Positions 1 through 8,101 of a DNA stretch of 64,000 nt are shown piece after piece (position 1 is the first letter of the stretch; each line of letters begins with the position of its first letter). A program made the translations under genes and the position numbers. The DNA is taken from positions 6,510,001-6,574,000 of the forward strand of contig NZ_CP029192.1 in the NCBI RefSeq assembly GCF_008642315.1, read 5' to 3'. The notes beneath the pieces are model-generated. The model ran no database searches and was not told where the DNA came from. It saw nothing but the letters and a program-made list of their open reading frames with translations. Origin of the DNA: Streptomyces venezuelae (lineage in GTDB: Bacteria > Actinomycetota > Actinomycetes > Streptomycetales > Streptomycetaceae).

Positions 1-1174
1 CGAGGCCCGCCTCGGCGTCGGCGACCTCGGCGAGCCGCCAGGCGCGGTCGCCGAGCGCCCGAGCCTTCACGAAGACGTCCGCGGTCAGCTCGGCGAGCTG
101 CACGGGCTCGGGGGCGACGAAGTCGGGCCGCTCGGCCTTGGCGAGGAGCAGCAGGTCCTCGACGATGCGGCTCATCCGGTCCAGCTCCTCCGTCACGATG
201 CGGACGGTCTCCTCGCGCTCGCCGGGACCGTCGCCCATCAGCTCCAGATGGCCGCGGACGATGGTGATGGGCGTGCGCAGTTCGTGGCCCGCGTCGTCGA
301 CGAACTCGCGCTGCGCGGCGAACGCCCGCTCCAGACGGTCCAGCATGCCGTTGAACGTCTCGGCGAGCGCCGCGACGTCGTCCCTGCCCTGGACCGGGAT
401 GCGCCGGGTCAGGTCCTGCTCGGTGAGCTGCGCCGCGGTCGTGCGCACCAGCCGCACCGGTCTGAGGATGCGGCCCGCGACCGCCCAGCCGATGCCCGTC
501 GTCATCAGGAGCGCGACGCCGGAGATGGCGAGCAGCATGGTGAACACGTCGCCGGCCTTGGCCCGTTCGCCCGCGGGGTGGAAGGCCACGACGAACGCGG
601 CGGCCGGATGAACCGCGCTCGCCCCGATCTCCACCTTCGCCCAGCGGATCTCGCCCCGGTCGCGGTGCACCGTGCCGGTCGCGTCGGGCGAGGCGAAGAC
701 GGCGCGCAGGGCCGCGGGGTCCTCCGCCAGCGGGTGGTCGATCCGCGCCTCGCGCGACTGCTCCTTCTTGGCGGGCACCTCGCCGGTGCGGCCGACCAGA
801 CCGAGGAGTTCCTCGTCGGGATCGGCGTACTGCCGGGACAGGAAGAGCCGCAGGAGCGGGTCGGGGTCGGTGAACCGCTCGCCCGTGTGCGGATCGACGC
901 CCTCGCGCGCGAGGTTGGTGAACTCCGCGGTCTCCTGGGCGAGGAGCCCGTCGATGCGGTGGTCGACGTCGCGGAGCAGGACCGAGCGGGTGGTGGCCGC
1001 GACCGCCGTGAGCGCGACCGTCATCACGACGAGCAGCCACAGCAGGATGCGGACCCGGGCCGTTATCCAGCGGCGCCGGGGCTCAGCCGTCGTCGCCGGG
1101 CCCGTCGTCGTCCCGGTCGCCCCGGCCGCCGCCGTGGTCGTCGTCGGCGTCGTCGTCGCTGTTTCCGCTGTCAT
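1..1174 (-). CDS. Sensor histidine kinase, partial (3' part beyond the left edge)
   Basis: Membrane sensor kinase of a two-component system; it autophosphorylates a histidine and passes the phosphate to a response regulator not in view. Reading leftwards there is a membrane segment (RILLWLLVVMTVAL), an extracytoplasmic sensor stretch, a second membrane segment, a HAMP linker, then a HisKA box DAGHELRTP with the phospho-acceptor at about His297. The ATPase domain lies outside the window. The start is uncertain. ATG 1174 is the only usual start codon before the first membrane helix, but it gives a Thr/Ala-rich leader that reads the neighbour's acidic tail in another frame and overlaps that gene by 92 nt. 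Family assignment is firm; the signal sensed is unknown. Confidence 0.85.
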   Translation of the reverse strand, partial: MTAETATTTPTTTTAAAGATGTTTGPATTAEPRRRWITARVRILLWLLVVMTVALTAVAATTRSVLLRDVDHRIDGLLAQETAEFTNLAREGVDPHTGERFTDPDPLLRLFLSRQYADPDEELLGLVGRTGEVPAKKEQSREARIDHPLAEDPAALRAVFASPDATGTVHRDRGEIRWAKVEIGASAVHPAAAFVVAFHPAGERAKAGDVFTMLLAISGVALLMTTGIGWAVAGRILRPVRLVRTTAAQLTEQDLTRRIPVQGRDDVAALAETFNGMLDRLERAFAAQREFVDDAGHELRTPITIVRGHLELMGDGPGEREETVRIVTEELDRMSRIVEDLLLLAKAERPDFVAPEPVQLAELTADVFVKARALGDRAWRLAEVADAEAGL

Positions 1175-1397
1175 CGTTCGAGGGATTCTCGCTCACCGGC
1201 GGCGGGGACACTTTCTCGTCGCTCGGGGCGGGCCGCGGAGGGGCCGGCTTCGAGGACGGCGAACCGCTTTCCAGCTCCACCTTGGGCGGCGCCTTGGGCT
1301 GCTCGGGGCTGTCCGTCAGGACGTAGCTGGTCGCGGCGATGCCGAGCGGGATCGCGACGACGGCGGCCAGGGCGGCCATGCGGTGGGAGAAGACCAT
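1083..1397 (-). CDS. Small anchored protein with acidic, Pro-rich tail
   Basis: 104 residues. One N-terminal hydrophobic helix (about residues 8-28) is followed by a Pro/Ser/Glu-rich stretch and a C-terminal run of Asp, Gly and Arg (SDDDADDDHGG). It looks like a signal-anchor or secreted protein whose tail lies outside the membrane and could bind cations. It sits directly upstream of, and overlaps, the sensor kinase gene on the same strand, so it may be an accessory or input protein for that kinase; this is inference from position. No enzymatic motif is visible and no named family was recognised. Confidence 0.65.
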   Translation of the reverse strand: MVFSHRMAALAAVVAIPLGIAATSYVLTDSPEQPKAPPKVELESGSPSSKPAPPRPAPSDEKVSPPPVSENPSNDDSGNSDDDADDDHGGGRGDRDDDGPGDDG

Positions 1398-1487
1398 GAC
1401 TGTGAGGGTGCGCGACGGACCGCGCCGTCAGGATGAGGCGCGGATGAAGAAACCCTCATGCGGGGAGCGTGCCGGAGCTCCGGACGG

Positions 1488-1769
1488 TCAGGAGTCGAGG
1501 CCGATCGCGAAGGCGGCTTCGAGGTCGTGCTGCGAGTACGTGCGGAAGGCGACGTGCGTGTCCGTGCCCTCGACGCCGGGGATCTTGCTGATCCGGCCGG
1601 GGATGACGTCCGCCAAGTCGTCGTGGCGCGGCACGCGCACCATCGCGATCAGGTCGTACGTACCGGTCACGGAGAAGACCTCACTGACCGAGTCGAGCGC
1701 GGCGATCGACTCGGCGATCTCCGGAATCCGGTCCACGCTGGTCTTGATGAGCACGATCGCGGTGATCAC
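1488..1769 (-). CDS. Stand-alone Lrp/AsnC ligand-binding (RAM) domain protein
   Basis: 93 residues forming a single alpha-beta RAM domain as found at the C-terminus of Lrp/AsnC regulators, without the N-terminal helix-turn-helix. The typical pattern SVTGTYDLIAMVRV (central strand and turn) is visible, preceded by VSEVFSV. Such single-domain proteins oligomerise and bind amino acids or modulate full-length Lrp regulators; the ligand here is unknown. Its ATG overlaps the stop of the upstream rhomboid gene (ATGA), so the two are translationally coupled. Confidence 0.85.
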   Translation of the reverse strand: MITAIVLIKTSVDRIPEIAESIAALDSVSEVFSVTGTYDLIAMVRVPRHDDLADVIPGRISKIPGVEGTDTHVAFRTYSQHDLEAAFAIGLDS

Positions 1770-2503
1770 GGCTGGCTGTCTCCCTCGGTGGCCGGTGCGC
1801 TGCCTTTCACACGCACTCTAGTCCTCCGCAGACTCCACCCCCACGCGAAGAGGAACCCGAGCGAGAAGCCCACGAGGTGCGCCAGATAGGCCACACCCGT
1901 GCCCTTGCCCCCTTGCCCCGCCGCCAGCCACTGCAGCGCCACCCAGAACGGCAGCACCACCCATGCGGGAAAGCGCAGCGGCAGGAAGAAGAGGAACGGG
2001 AAGAGGCTGGTGACGCGCGCCTTAGGGAAGAGATAGAGGAAGGCGCCGAGGACGGCGGAGATCGCCCCGGACGCCCCCACGAGCGTCTGGTCGGAGCCCG
2101 CGTGCGCGGCCGCGTAGGCGAGCAGGGCCAAGTAGCCGCAGCTGACGTAGAAGAACGCGTACAGGAGGTGCCCCATGCGTTCCTCGACCATGGCCCCGAA
2201 CACGTACAGGAACAGCATGTTCCCGAGCAGATGCAGCCAGCTGCCGTGCACGAACAGAGCGGTGAACGGTCCGAGGGCGGCGCTCGGGACGCCCTTGAAG
2301 AGCTCGACGGGGACGACGCCCCACCGCTCGAAGTAGGCCTGCTGCGCGGCGAGCAGTTCATTGCCCCTGCCGTACGAGGGGTTGAACCCGGACACCGGCG
2401 AGATCACGAAGATCACGCAGCAGACGGCGATCAGTCCGTACGTCACCGGGGCGGACTGTCCCCTGAGCAGTCGGCCCGCCTTCGCGCTCCATGTGGCGAT
2501 CAT
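1766..2503 (-). CDS. Rhomboid-family intramembrane serine protease
   Basis: 245 residues with about six membrane helices. The rhomboid landmarks are present: HLLGNMLFLYVFG in helix 2, the catalytic Ser motif GASGA near residue 143, and the partner His in AHLVGFSLG near residue 212. Rhomboids cleave single-pass membrane proteins within or near the bilayer; the substrate is not evident. The loop after helix 1 carries an Asn/Tyr/Gln-rich segment. The stop overlaps the start of the RAM-domain gene by 4 nt, making a two-gene unit. Confidence 0.9.
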   Translation of the reverse strand: MIATWSAKAGRLLRGQSAPVTYGLIAVCCVIFVISPVSGFNPSYGRGNELLAAQQAYFERWGVVPVELFKGVPSAALGPFTALFVHGSWLHLLGNMLFLYVFGAMVEERMGHLLYAFFYVSCGYLALLAYAAAHAGSDQTLVGASGAISAVLGAFLYLFPKARVTSLFPFLFFLPLRFPAWVVLPFWVALQWLAAGQGGKGTGVAYLAHLVGFSLGFLFAWGWSLRRTRVRVKGSAPATEGDSQP

Positions 2504-2636
2504 GAACAGAGCATGACGTAACGGGCGCTACCTGCACAGACCGCCATGCCGCTGCGGAGGCCGCCGCGTGGTGCCCCTTACAGGCCTTAGGGTTACGGGC
2601 AATACGCACCAAGGACACCGAGGGAAAGCAGCCACG

Positions 2637-2876
2637 ATGACGGTCCCCCTGCCGACGGACACCACCCGGTGGCGCTGCACGCTGTGCGGCAATCTCACGC
2701 GTTTCGACGTGACCCGCAGCTCGAAGGTCGTCGAGTATGTCCATCTCGACCTGGCCGGAGAGTCGAACGTCGAGGAACGCGAGGTGGTCAGTGAGACCAT
2801 CGAGTCGGTGCGTTGCCGCTGGTGCAACGCGGTGGATCAGGTGGAACTCGTGGACAGGCCGGGCACCGACTCCTGA
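2637..2876 (+). CDS. Small zinc-ribbon protein
   Basis: 79 residues with two CxxC pairs, CTLC near residue 14 and CRWC near residue 60, which would clamp one zinc ion. The region between is mostly beta strand. ATG 2637 is chosen because translation upstream of it lacks Streptomyces-like character and the protein begins shortly before the first zinc knuckle. It lies 34 nt upstream of the NYN-domain gene on the same strand and may be cotranscribed. Conserved in actinobacteria but of unknown function; nucleic-acid binding is a reasonable inference only. Confidence 0.8.
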   Translation: MTVPLPTDTTRWRCTLCGNLTRFDVTRSSKVVEYVHLDLAGESNVEEREVVSETIESVRCRWCNAVDQVELVDRPGTDS

Positions 2877-2910
2877 GGGAGCGGGGCCCGCACAGCTAGT
2901 GGGGTGACGG

Positions 2911-4260
2911 ATGGTGGAGAGCTCAGGCGGGGAGCCGGACGACGGCACCGCTGAGGTGCTCGACCGTCCGCTGCCCGACGGGGTGCGGCGGCGGGTCGTC
3001 CAGATCGTCTCGGACGGCTTCGGCGGCCTCACCCTGGCCGAATTGCCCGCGCAGCTGCGGCAGTACGCGCGGTTCACGCCGACCCGGCGCGCGAAGTTCG
3101 CGGCCAACGCCATGGCGGCCGCGGTGGAGAACGACACCCTCTTCCGGCAGCGCATCGGCGAACGCCTCAGAGAGGTGCAGCCCGAGCTCGCCGGCGCCCT
3201 GGACGCGGGTTCGCCGCCCCCCGCCGCCGACCCCCTCGACGTGGCCGCCGCGGCCTATGTGTTGCGGCCCGCCGGCTGGGTGAAACTGGTCACCGCCGCG
3301 GGCGAGGAGGCCCAGCGGGCCGACGCCGAACGCGTCGACGACGAGACCAGGGCGGAGCTGGAGCGGCTGCGCGAAGAGCTCGTCGTGGCCCGCGGCCAGA
3401 CCAAGGCGGAGACCGAGCGGCTGCGCGTCGAGCTCGAATCGGCGCGCAGGGAAGCCGAATCGATGCACCGCAAGCTGCGCGGCGCGCTCAGCGACGTCAA
3501 GCGGGGCGAGGCCGCCCTGCGCAAGGCCGCAGCCGAGACCGAGGCCGTGCGCGCCGAGGGGCAGGCGCAGGTGTCCGCCGCCGAGAGCGAGACGCGGCGG
3601 CTCAAGGCGCGGCTCGGTGAGACCGAGGCCGCCCTGGAGGCCAGCCGCCGGGCCGCGCGCGAGGGGCGCAGCGTCGAGGACATGCGGGTGCGCCTGCTGC
3701 TCGACACGGTCCTCGACGCGGCGCAGGGGCTGCGGCGCGAGCTCGCCCTGCCGCCCGTCTCCGTGCGGCCCGCCGAGACCGTGGACGCCGTCGAGCCGGG
3801 GCGGATGTCGCCCAAGGACATCGCCGCCCGCGCGCTCTCCGAGAACGACCCGGCGATCCTCGACCAGCTCCTCGCGCTGCCCCAGGCCCACCTGGTCGTG
3901 GACGGCTACAACGTCACCAAGACCGGCTACCCGACCATGCCGTTGGAGAAGCAGCGGCTGCGGCTGCTCGGCTCGCTCTCGCAGCTCGCCCTGCAGTCGG
4001 GCGCCGAGGTCACCTGCGTCTTCGACGGCGCGGAGCTGGCCGCGCCGGTGCTGCTCGCGCCGCCGCGCGGGGTGCGCGTGCTGTTCTCCAAGCCGGGCGT
4101 CACCGCCGACGAGTTGATCCGTCAGCTGGTGCGCGCGGAGCCGCCCGGGCGGCCCGTGGTGGTCGTCTCGACCGACCGCGAGGTGGCCGACGGGATCGCG
4201 AAGGCGGGGGCGCGGCCGGTGGCTTCGGCGGTGCTCCTGAAGAGGCTTTCGCGCGGCTGA
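2911..4260 (+). CDS. NYN (YacP-type) domain RNA-binding/nuclease-like protein
   Basis: 449 residues in three parts: an N-terminal helical domain (1-130), a long charged coiled coil (about 135-250, rich in Glu, Arg, Ala heptads) and a C-terminal NYN domain. The NYN core shows LVVDGYNV near residue 330, CVFDGAEL and VVVVSTDREVADG, the acidic residues that in PIN-like folds coordinate metal. NYN proteins of the YacP/Rae1 group cleave or bind RNA, often on ribosomes. The coiled coil suggests a dimer or scaffold. Function in Streptomyces is not established. Confidence 0.85.
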   Translation: MVESSGGEPDDGTAEVLDRPLPDGVRRRVVQIVSDGFGGLTLAELPAQLRQYARFTPTRRAKFAANAMAAAVENDTLFRQRIGERLREVQPELAGALDAGSPPPAADPLDVAAAAYVLRPAGWVKLVTAAGEEAQRADAERVDDETRAELERLREELVVARGQTKAETERLRVELESARREAESMHRKLRGALSDVKRGEAALRKAAAETEAVRAEGQAQVSAAESETRRLKARLGETEAALEASRRAAREGRSVEDMRVRLLLDTVLDAAQGLRRELALPPVSVRPAETVDAVEPGRMSPKDIAARALSENDPAILDQLLALPQAHLVVDGYNVTKTGYPTMPLEKQRLRLLGSLSQLALQSGAEVTCVFDGAELAAPVLLAPPRGVRVLFSKPGVTADELIRQLVRAEPPGRPVVVVSTDREVADGIAKAGARPVASAVLLKRLSRG

Positions 4261-4549
4261 GGGCGAGGCTTTCGGTGGGCTACGAGGCACTCGGCAACTC
4301 CTGTGCCCTATGCCCGAATTGAGGCGCCCCTCACGCGACGTAGCGTCAGAAGATCATCACTGACTGTGCGTCATGGGTAAAGAATGCTCTTCCGGGACGA
4401 TTTTTTGTCTGTGTGATTTGAACTGATCACAAGAAGGTCACTAATGTCGCCTCGAACCTCCGCTCGGTTGATCACCCATCCGGGGTGACGGCGGCGGTAC
4501 CCGCCGACCGGGTCTCGGTAGGCGGCTGGAGGAAGAAGGAGCCGCCTTC
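4261..4549 (+). other. Intergenic leader of the first NlpC/P60 gene
   Basis: Gene-free stretch before the NlpC/P60 gene. It is more AT-rich than its surroundings, with a T-run (about 4401-4407), and holds the TGTGAT/ATCACA palindrome listed separately and a good ribosome-binding site (GGAG) before GTG 4550. I looked for a cyclic-di-AMP riboswitch here, as found upstream of some Streptomyces cell-wall hydrolase genes, but could not recognise its conserved core. Confidence 0.5.
4412..4431. promoter_or_regulatory. Palindrome TGTGAT-N8-ATCACA, putative operator
   Basis: Perfect 6-bp inverted repeat with an 8-bp spacer, 119 nt upstream of the NlpC/P60 start. The half-sites resemble those of CRP/FNR-family regulators (TGTGA/TCACA), but the spacing is 4 bp longer than the classical CRP site. 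A regulator binding on two helical faces, or a different factor, is possible. Assignment to a regulator is speculative. Confidence 0.4.
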
Positions 4550-5581
4550 GTGGCGTCCCACCGTCGACCCAAGCAGCCGAGCCGCACCCGCGTGACCGTG
4601 CTCACCGCAACCGCCGCCGCTGCCGTGGCCCTCACCTCGCAGGGCGCCGCCCAGGCCGCGCCGAAGCCGAGCAAGGACGAGGTCAAGTCCAAGGTCGACA
4701 AGCTCTACGAAGACGCGGAGCGGGCCACCGACAAGTACAACGGGGCCAAGGAGAAGCAGGAGAAGCTCGAGAAGCAGATCGGCGATCTCCAGGACAAGGT
4801 CGCTCGCGGCCAGGAGGAGCTCAACGACCTGCGCGACGGCCTCGGTTCGATGGCCAGCGCCCAGTACCGCTCCGGCGGCATCGACCCCTCCCTGCAGCTC
4901 TTCCTCTCCTCCGACCCGGACGACTACCTCGACAAGGCGTCCACCCTCGACCAGCTGAGCAGCCAGCAGGTCGACGGGCTCAAGAAGATCCAGAAGAAGC
5001 AGCGGGACCTCGCGCAGCAGCGCAAGGAGGCCGCGGGCAAGCTGGACGACCTCGCCGACACCCGTACGGAGCTCGGCAAGAAGAAGAAGGAAGTCCAGGG
5101 CAAGCTCGGCGAGGCGCAGAAGCTCCTCAACACGCTGACCGCCAAGGAGAAGGCGGCGCTGGACGCCAAGGAGCAGAAGCGCGCGAGCCGCGCCGCCGAC
5201 GAGCGCGTGGACCTCGGCGACGAGAAGCCCGCCTCCGGCCGCGGCGCAGCCGCCATGGCCGCCGCCGCCACCCAGATCGGCAAGCCCTACGTCTCCGGCG
5301 GCACGGGCCCCAACTCCTACGACTGCTCCGGTCTCACCCAGTGGGGATTCGCGCAGGCCGGCGTCCACATCTCCCGGACCACGTACACGCAGCAGAACGA
5401 CGGCACGCGCATCGGCCGCGGCGAGCTCAAGCCCGGCGACCTGGTGTTCTTCAACAACCTCGCGCACGTCGGCTTCTACGCGGGCAACGGCCAGGTGCTG
5501 CACGCCCCGCACCCCGGCGCCTCGGTGCGCTACGAGTCGATGGCGTACCTCGGCACCTTCCAGTTCGGAGTCCGTGTCTGA
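4550..5581 (+). CDS. Secreted NlpC/P60 (C40) peptidoglycan endopeptidase, paralogue 1
   Basis: 343 residues: signal peptide (cleavage near AQA-AP, residue about 38), a long coiled coil (40-215) and a C-terminal NlpC/P60 domain. Catalytic Cys259 lies in DCSGL; the partner His residues are in HVGFY and LHAPHPG. Such enzymes cut peptide stems of peptidoglycan; the coiled coil is typical of RipA/RipC/CwlO-type hydrolases and often keeps the enzyme inactive or ties it to FtsEX. GTG 4550 has a GGAG site. It is followed by a close paralogue, a tandem duplication. Mycobacterial RipC (Rv2190c) is the positional counterpart, from family knowledge. Confidence 0.92.
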   Translation: MASHRRPKQPSRTRVTVLTATAAAAVALTSQGAAQAAPKPSKDEVKSKVDKLYEDAERATDKYNGAKEKQEKLEKQIGDLQDKVARGQEELNDLRDGLGSMASAQYRSGGIDPSLQLFLSSDPDDYLDKASTLDQLSSQQVDGLKKIQKKQRDLAQQRKEAAGKLDDLADTRTELGKKKKEVQGKLGEAQKLLNTLTAKEKAALDAKEQKRASRAADERVDLGDEKPASGRGAAAMAAAATQIGKPYVSGGTGPNSYDCSGLTQWGFAQAGVHISRTTYTQQNDGTRIGRGELKPGDLVFFNNLAHVGFYAGNGQVLHAPHPGASVRYESMAYLGTFQFGVRV

Positions 5582-5828
5582 CGTGTGACGGTCGCTGACT
5601 GACGTCCGCCGTCAACGAATTGCCGACACCGCCCAAACGGGCGAATTCCGGCAACTCCCGCTGACCCCACGCCCCGTTGATGACCTGCGTCTGAAGCGGG
5701 GCGTCGGGCTGTCCGCACCTTTTCCGCACCCGGTCGGGTCTTTGGCCGTCCGTTCGCGCACGGCTACTGTCGGCGCGCATTCCCCGGGACGGCCCGGGGT
5801 TCGTCAGCGGAAGGGAGAGCGGCGTCCC

Positions 5829-6857
5829 GTGGGGTTCCATCGCCGTCCCGCACAGTCCGGTCTCGACCGGAGCACGCGCGTGACCGTCCTTTCAGCGGCA
5901 GCGGCCACCGCGGCGGCGGCCCTCGCTGCCGCGCCCGCAGGTGCCGCGCCGCAGGACAAGCCGTCCGACACACGCGCCAAGGTGGACCGGCTCTACGAGC
6001 AGGCCGAGCAGGCGACCGAGTCGTACAACAAGGCCGACGAGCGCGCCGACAAGCTGCGCGCGCAGGTCACCCGGGCCAAGGACAGCGTCGCGCGCGGCCA
6101 GGAGCGCATCAACCGGATGCGCGGCGCCCTCGGCTCCCTCGCAGGGGCGCAGTACCGCGCGGGCGGCATCGACCCCTCGCTGGCCCTGATGCTCTCCTCC
6201 GACCCGGACGGCTATCTGGAGCGGGCCTCGGTCCTCGACCGCGTCAGCGCCCGCCAGGCGGGCGAACTGGCCGATCTGCAGCGGGCGCAGCGCACTCTCG
6301 CGCAGCAGCGCGCCGAGGCGGGCCGCAAACTCGCCGAGCTGGAGAAGAGCCGCACCACCGTCGCCCGCCACAAGCGCACCGTCGAGCACAAACTCGCCAA
6401 GGCGAGGAAGCTCCTCAACTCGCTGCCCGACGAGGAGCGCGACGCGTACGACAGGTCCTCGCGGTCCGGCGGGCGCGACGGCCTGCCGGAGCTCGGGGGC
6501 GCCCCGGCCTCCTCGCGGGCGGCCGCCGCGATCGCCGCCGCACGGTCCGCGATCGGCAAGCCCTACGTGTGGGGCGCCAACGGACCCTCCGGATTCGACT
6601 GCTCCGGCCTCATGCAGTGGTCGTACGCCCAAGCCGGGGTCGGCCTGCCGCGCACCTCGCAGGCCCAGCGGTACGCGGGACGCCAGGTGTCCCTGTCCGA
6701 GGCACAACCCGGTGACCTGGTCGCCTACCGCGACGACGCCAGCCACATCGGGATGTACATGGGCAACGGCCAGGTGGTGCACGCCCCCTACCCCGGAGCC
6801 CCGGTCCGCTACGACCCCGTCGGCATGATGCCGGTGTCGTCCGTGACGCGGATCTGA
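5829..6857 (+). CDS. Secreted NlpC/P60 (C40) peptidoglycan endopeptidase, paralogue 2
   Basis: 342 residues with the same architecture as the preceding gene: Ala-rich signal peptide, coiled coil (about 42-210), NlpC/P60 domain with catalytic Cys258 in DCSGL and His in HIGMY and VHAPYPG. GTG 5829 is preferred over the in-frame codon 87 nt upstream because GGAAGGGAG lies just before it and the length then matches the paralogue. The linker before the catalytic domain differs most between the copies (SSRSGGRDG here), as does the loop after VAY/VFF, so they may cut in different places or at different times. Confidence 0.92.
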   Translation: MGFHRRPAQSGLDRSTRVTVLSAAAATAAAALAAAPAGAAPQDKPSDTRAKVDRLYEQAEQATESYNKADERADKLRAQVTRAKDSVARGQERINRMRGALGSLAGAQYRAGGIDPSLALMLSSDPDGYLERASVLDRVSARQAGELADLQRAQRTLAQQRAEAGRKLAELEKSRTTVARHKRTVEHKLAKARKLLNSLPDEERDAYDRSSRSGGRDGLPELGGAPASSRAAAAIAAARSAIGKPYVWGANGPSGFDCSGLMQWSYAQAGVGLPRTSQAQRYAGRQVSLSEAQPGDLVAYRDDASHIGMYMGNGQVVHAPYPGAPVRYDPVGMMPVSSVTRI

Positions 6858-6895
6858 CCGGACGTCCGCCGCGCACGCCCCGTACGATCAGGAAG

Positions 6896-8101
6896 GTGGC
6901 AGGTCACGGACGTGGGTCATGGCTGGTGGCGCTGTGCTGCGCCCTCTGTCTCGTCGTGCTCGCCGGATGCGGCGGCCGCGACCCCGTCCCGGACGCGGCC
7001 GCGGGCGAGGTCCGCAAGGTCCTTGACCGGCGGGCGCGGGCCGTCCTCGACGGGGACGAGAAGGCGTACGACAGGACCGAGCGCCCCGCGCAGGGCGCCG
7101 AGGACCTCTTCGGGCGCCTGCGCGCCGTCCCGCTGGACTCCTGGGACTACCGGCTGACCGACCTCGACCGCCACGGCGCGAACGCCACGGCGAAGGCCGA
7201 ACTCCACTACCGCATCAAGGGCTACGACCGCGCGCCGGTCACCGCCGAGCGCACGCTCTCGCTGCGGCGCACCGGCGGGCAGTGGTACGTCACCGACGAG
7301 CGGCCCGCGCGGAAGACCGGCGAACAGCTCTGGGACCAGGGGCGCGTGACCGCCGAGCGCGGCGAGCACAGCCTCGTCCTCGGCGTCGGACAGAGCGCCG
7401 CCGACCTGCGCGCCCACAGCGAGCTCGCCGACCGGGCGGTGCCCGCAGTGCGGGACGCCTGGCCGGGGAAGTGGCCGGGGCGGATCGTCGTCCTCGTGCC
7501 GCAGTCGCTCGACGGCATGGCGGGGCTCCTCGGGGCGCCCGCGTCCGGCTACCGCGGGATCGCCGCGGTCACCACCGGCGAGACGGGCGGTTCGGGGCGG
7601 GCCCCCGCCGACCGGATCATCGTCAACCCCGAGGCGTACGGAGTCCTCGGCGACTTCGGCAAGCGGGTCGTCCTCACCCATGAGGCGACCCACGTCGCGA
7701 CCCGCGCGCAGACCTCCGCGGCCACCCCGCTCTGGCTCTCCGAGGGCTTCGCCGACTGGGTGGGCTACCGCGACACCGGACGCACCGCCGCACAGGCCGC
7801 GCCCGAGCTGCGCCGCGCCGTGCAGCGCGGCCAACCCCCCGCCGCGCTTCCCGAGGACGAGGACTTCGGCTTCGGCGGGGACGCCACGAAACTCGCGGGG
7901 GCGTACGAGGGCGCGTGGCTGGCCTGCCGGATGATCGCCGAGCAGTGGGGCGAGCGGAAGCTCACGGACTTCTACGAGGCGGTGGGCGCCCACGACGGGC
8001 GCGCCGGCGCGGTCGAGGGCGCGCTGCGCGGCGTCCTGGACACCACGCCCGAGGACTTCACGGCGCGCTGGCGTACGTATCTGCGCGCGGAGCTTGGGTG
8101 A
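6896..8101 (+). CDS. Lipoprotein with HEXXH metallopeptidase-like domain
   Basis: 401 residues. A lipobox VLAGC near residue 25 marks it as a lipoprotein. The middle region resembles an SnoaL/NTF2-like or Tim44-like fold (RRARAVLDGD...), and the C-terminal half is a peptidase-MA-like domain with H262-E-A-T-H266 and a downstream Glu in LSEGFADW, the gluzincin zinc-site pattern. Substrate unknown; location outside the membrane and after two cell-wall hydrolases suggests an envelope role. Its 3' end overlaps the convergent glycosyltransferase gene by 44 nt. Confidence 0.82.
   Translation: MAGHGRGSWLVALCCALCLVVLAGCGGRDPVPDAAAGEVRKVLDRRARAVLDGDEKAYDRTERPAQGAEDLFGRLRAVPLDSWDYRLTDLDRHGANATAKAELHYRIKGYDRAPVTAERTLSLRRTGGQWYVTDERPARKTGEQLWDQGRVTAERGEHSLVLGVGQSAADLRAHSELADRAVPAVRDAWPGKWPGRIVVLVPQSLDGMAGLLGAPASGYRGIAAVTTGETGGSGRAPADRIIVNPEAYGVLGDFGKRVVLTHEATHVATRAQTSAATPLWLSEGFADWVGYRDTGRTAAQAAPELRRAVQRGQPPAALPEDEDFGFGGDATKLAGAYEGAWLACRMIAEQWGERKLTDFYEAVGAHDGRAGAVEGALRGVLDTTPEDFTARWRTYLRAELG

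Noticed and set aside
4261..4549. Cyclic-di-AMP riboswitch before the NlpC/P60 gene
   Set aside because: Such riboswitches are common in front of Streptomyces cell-wall hydrolase genes, but I could not align the conserved core here; a covariance-model search would decide.
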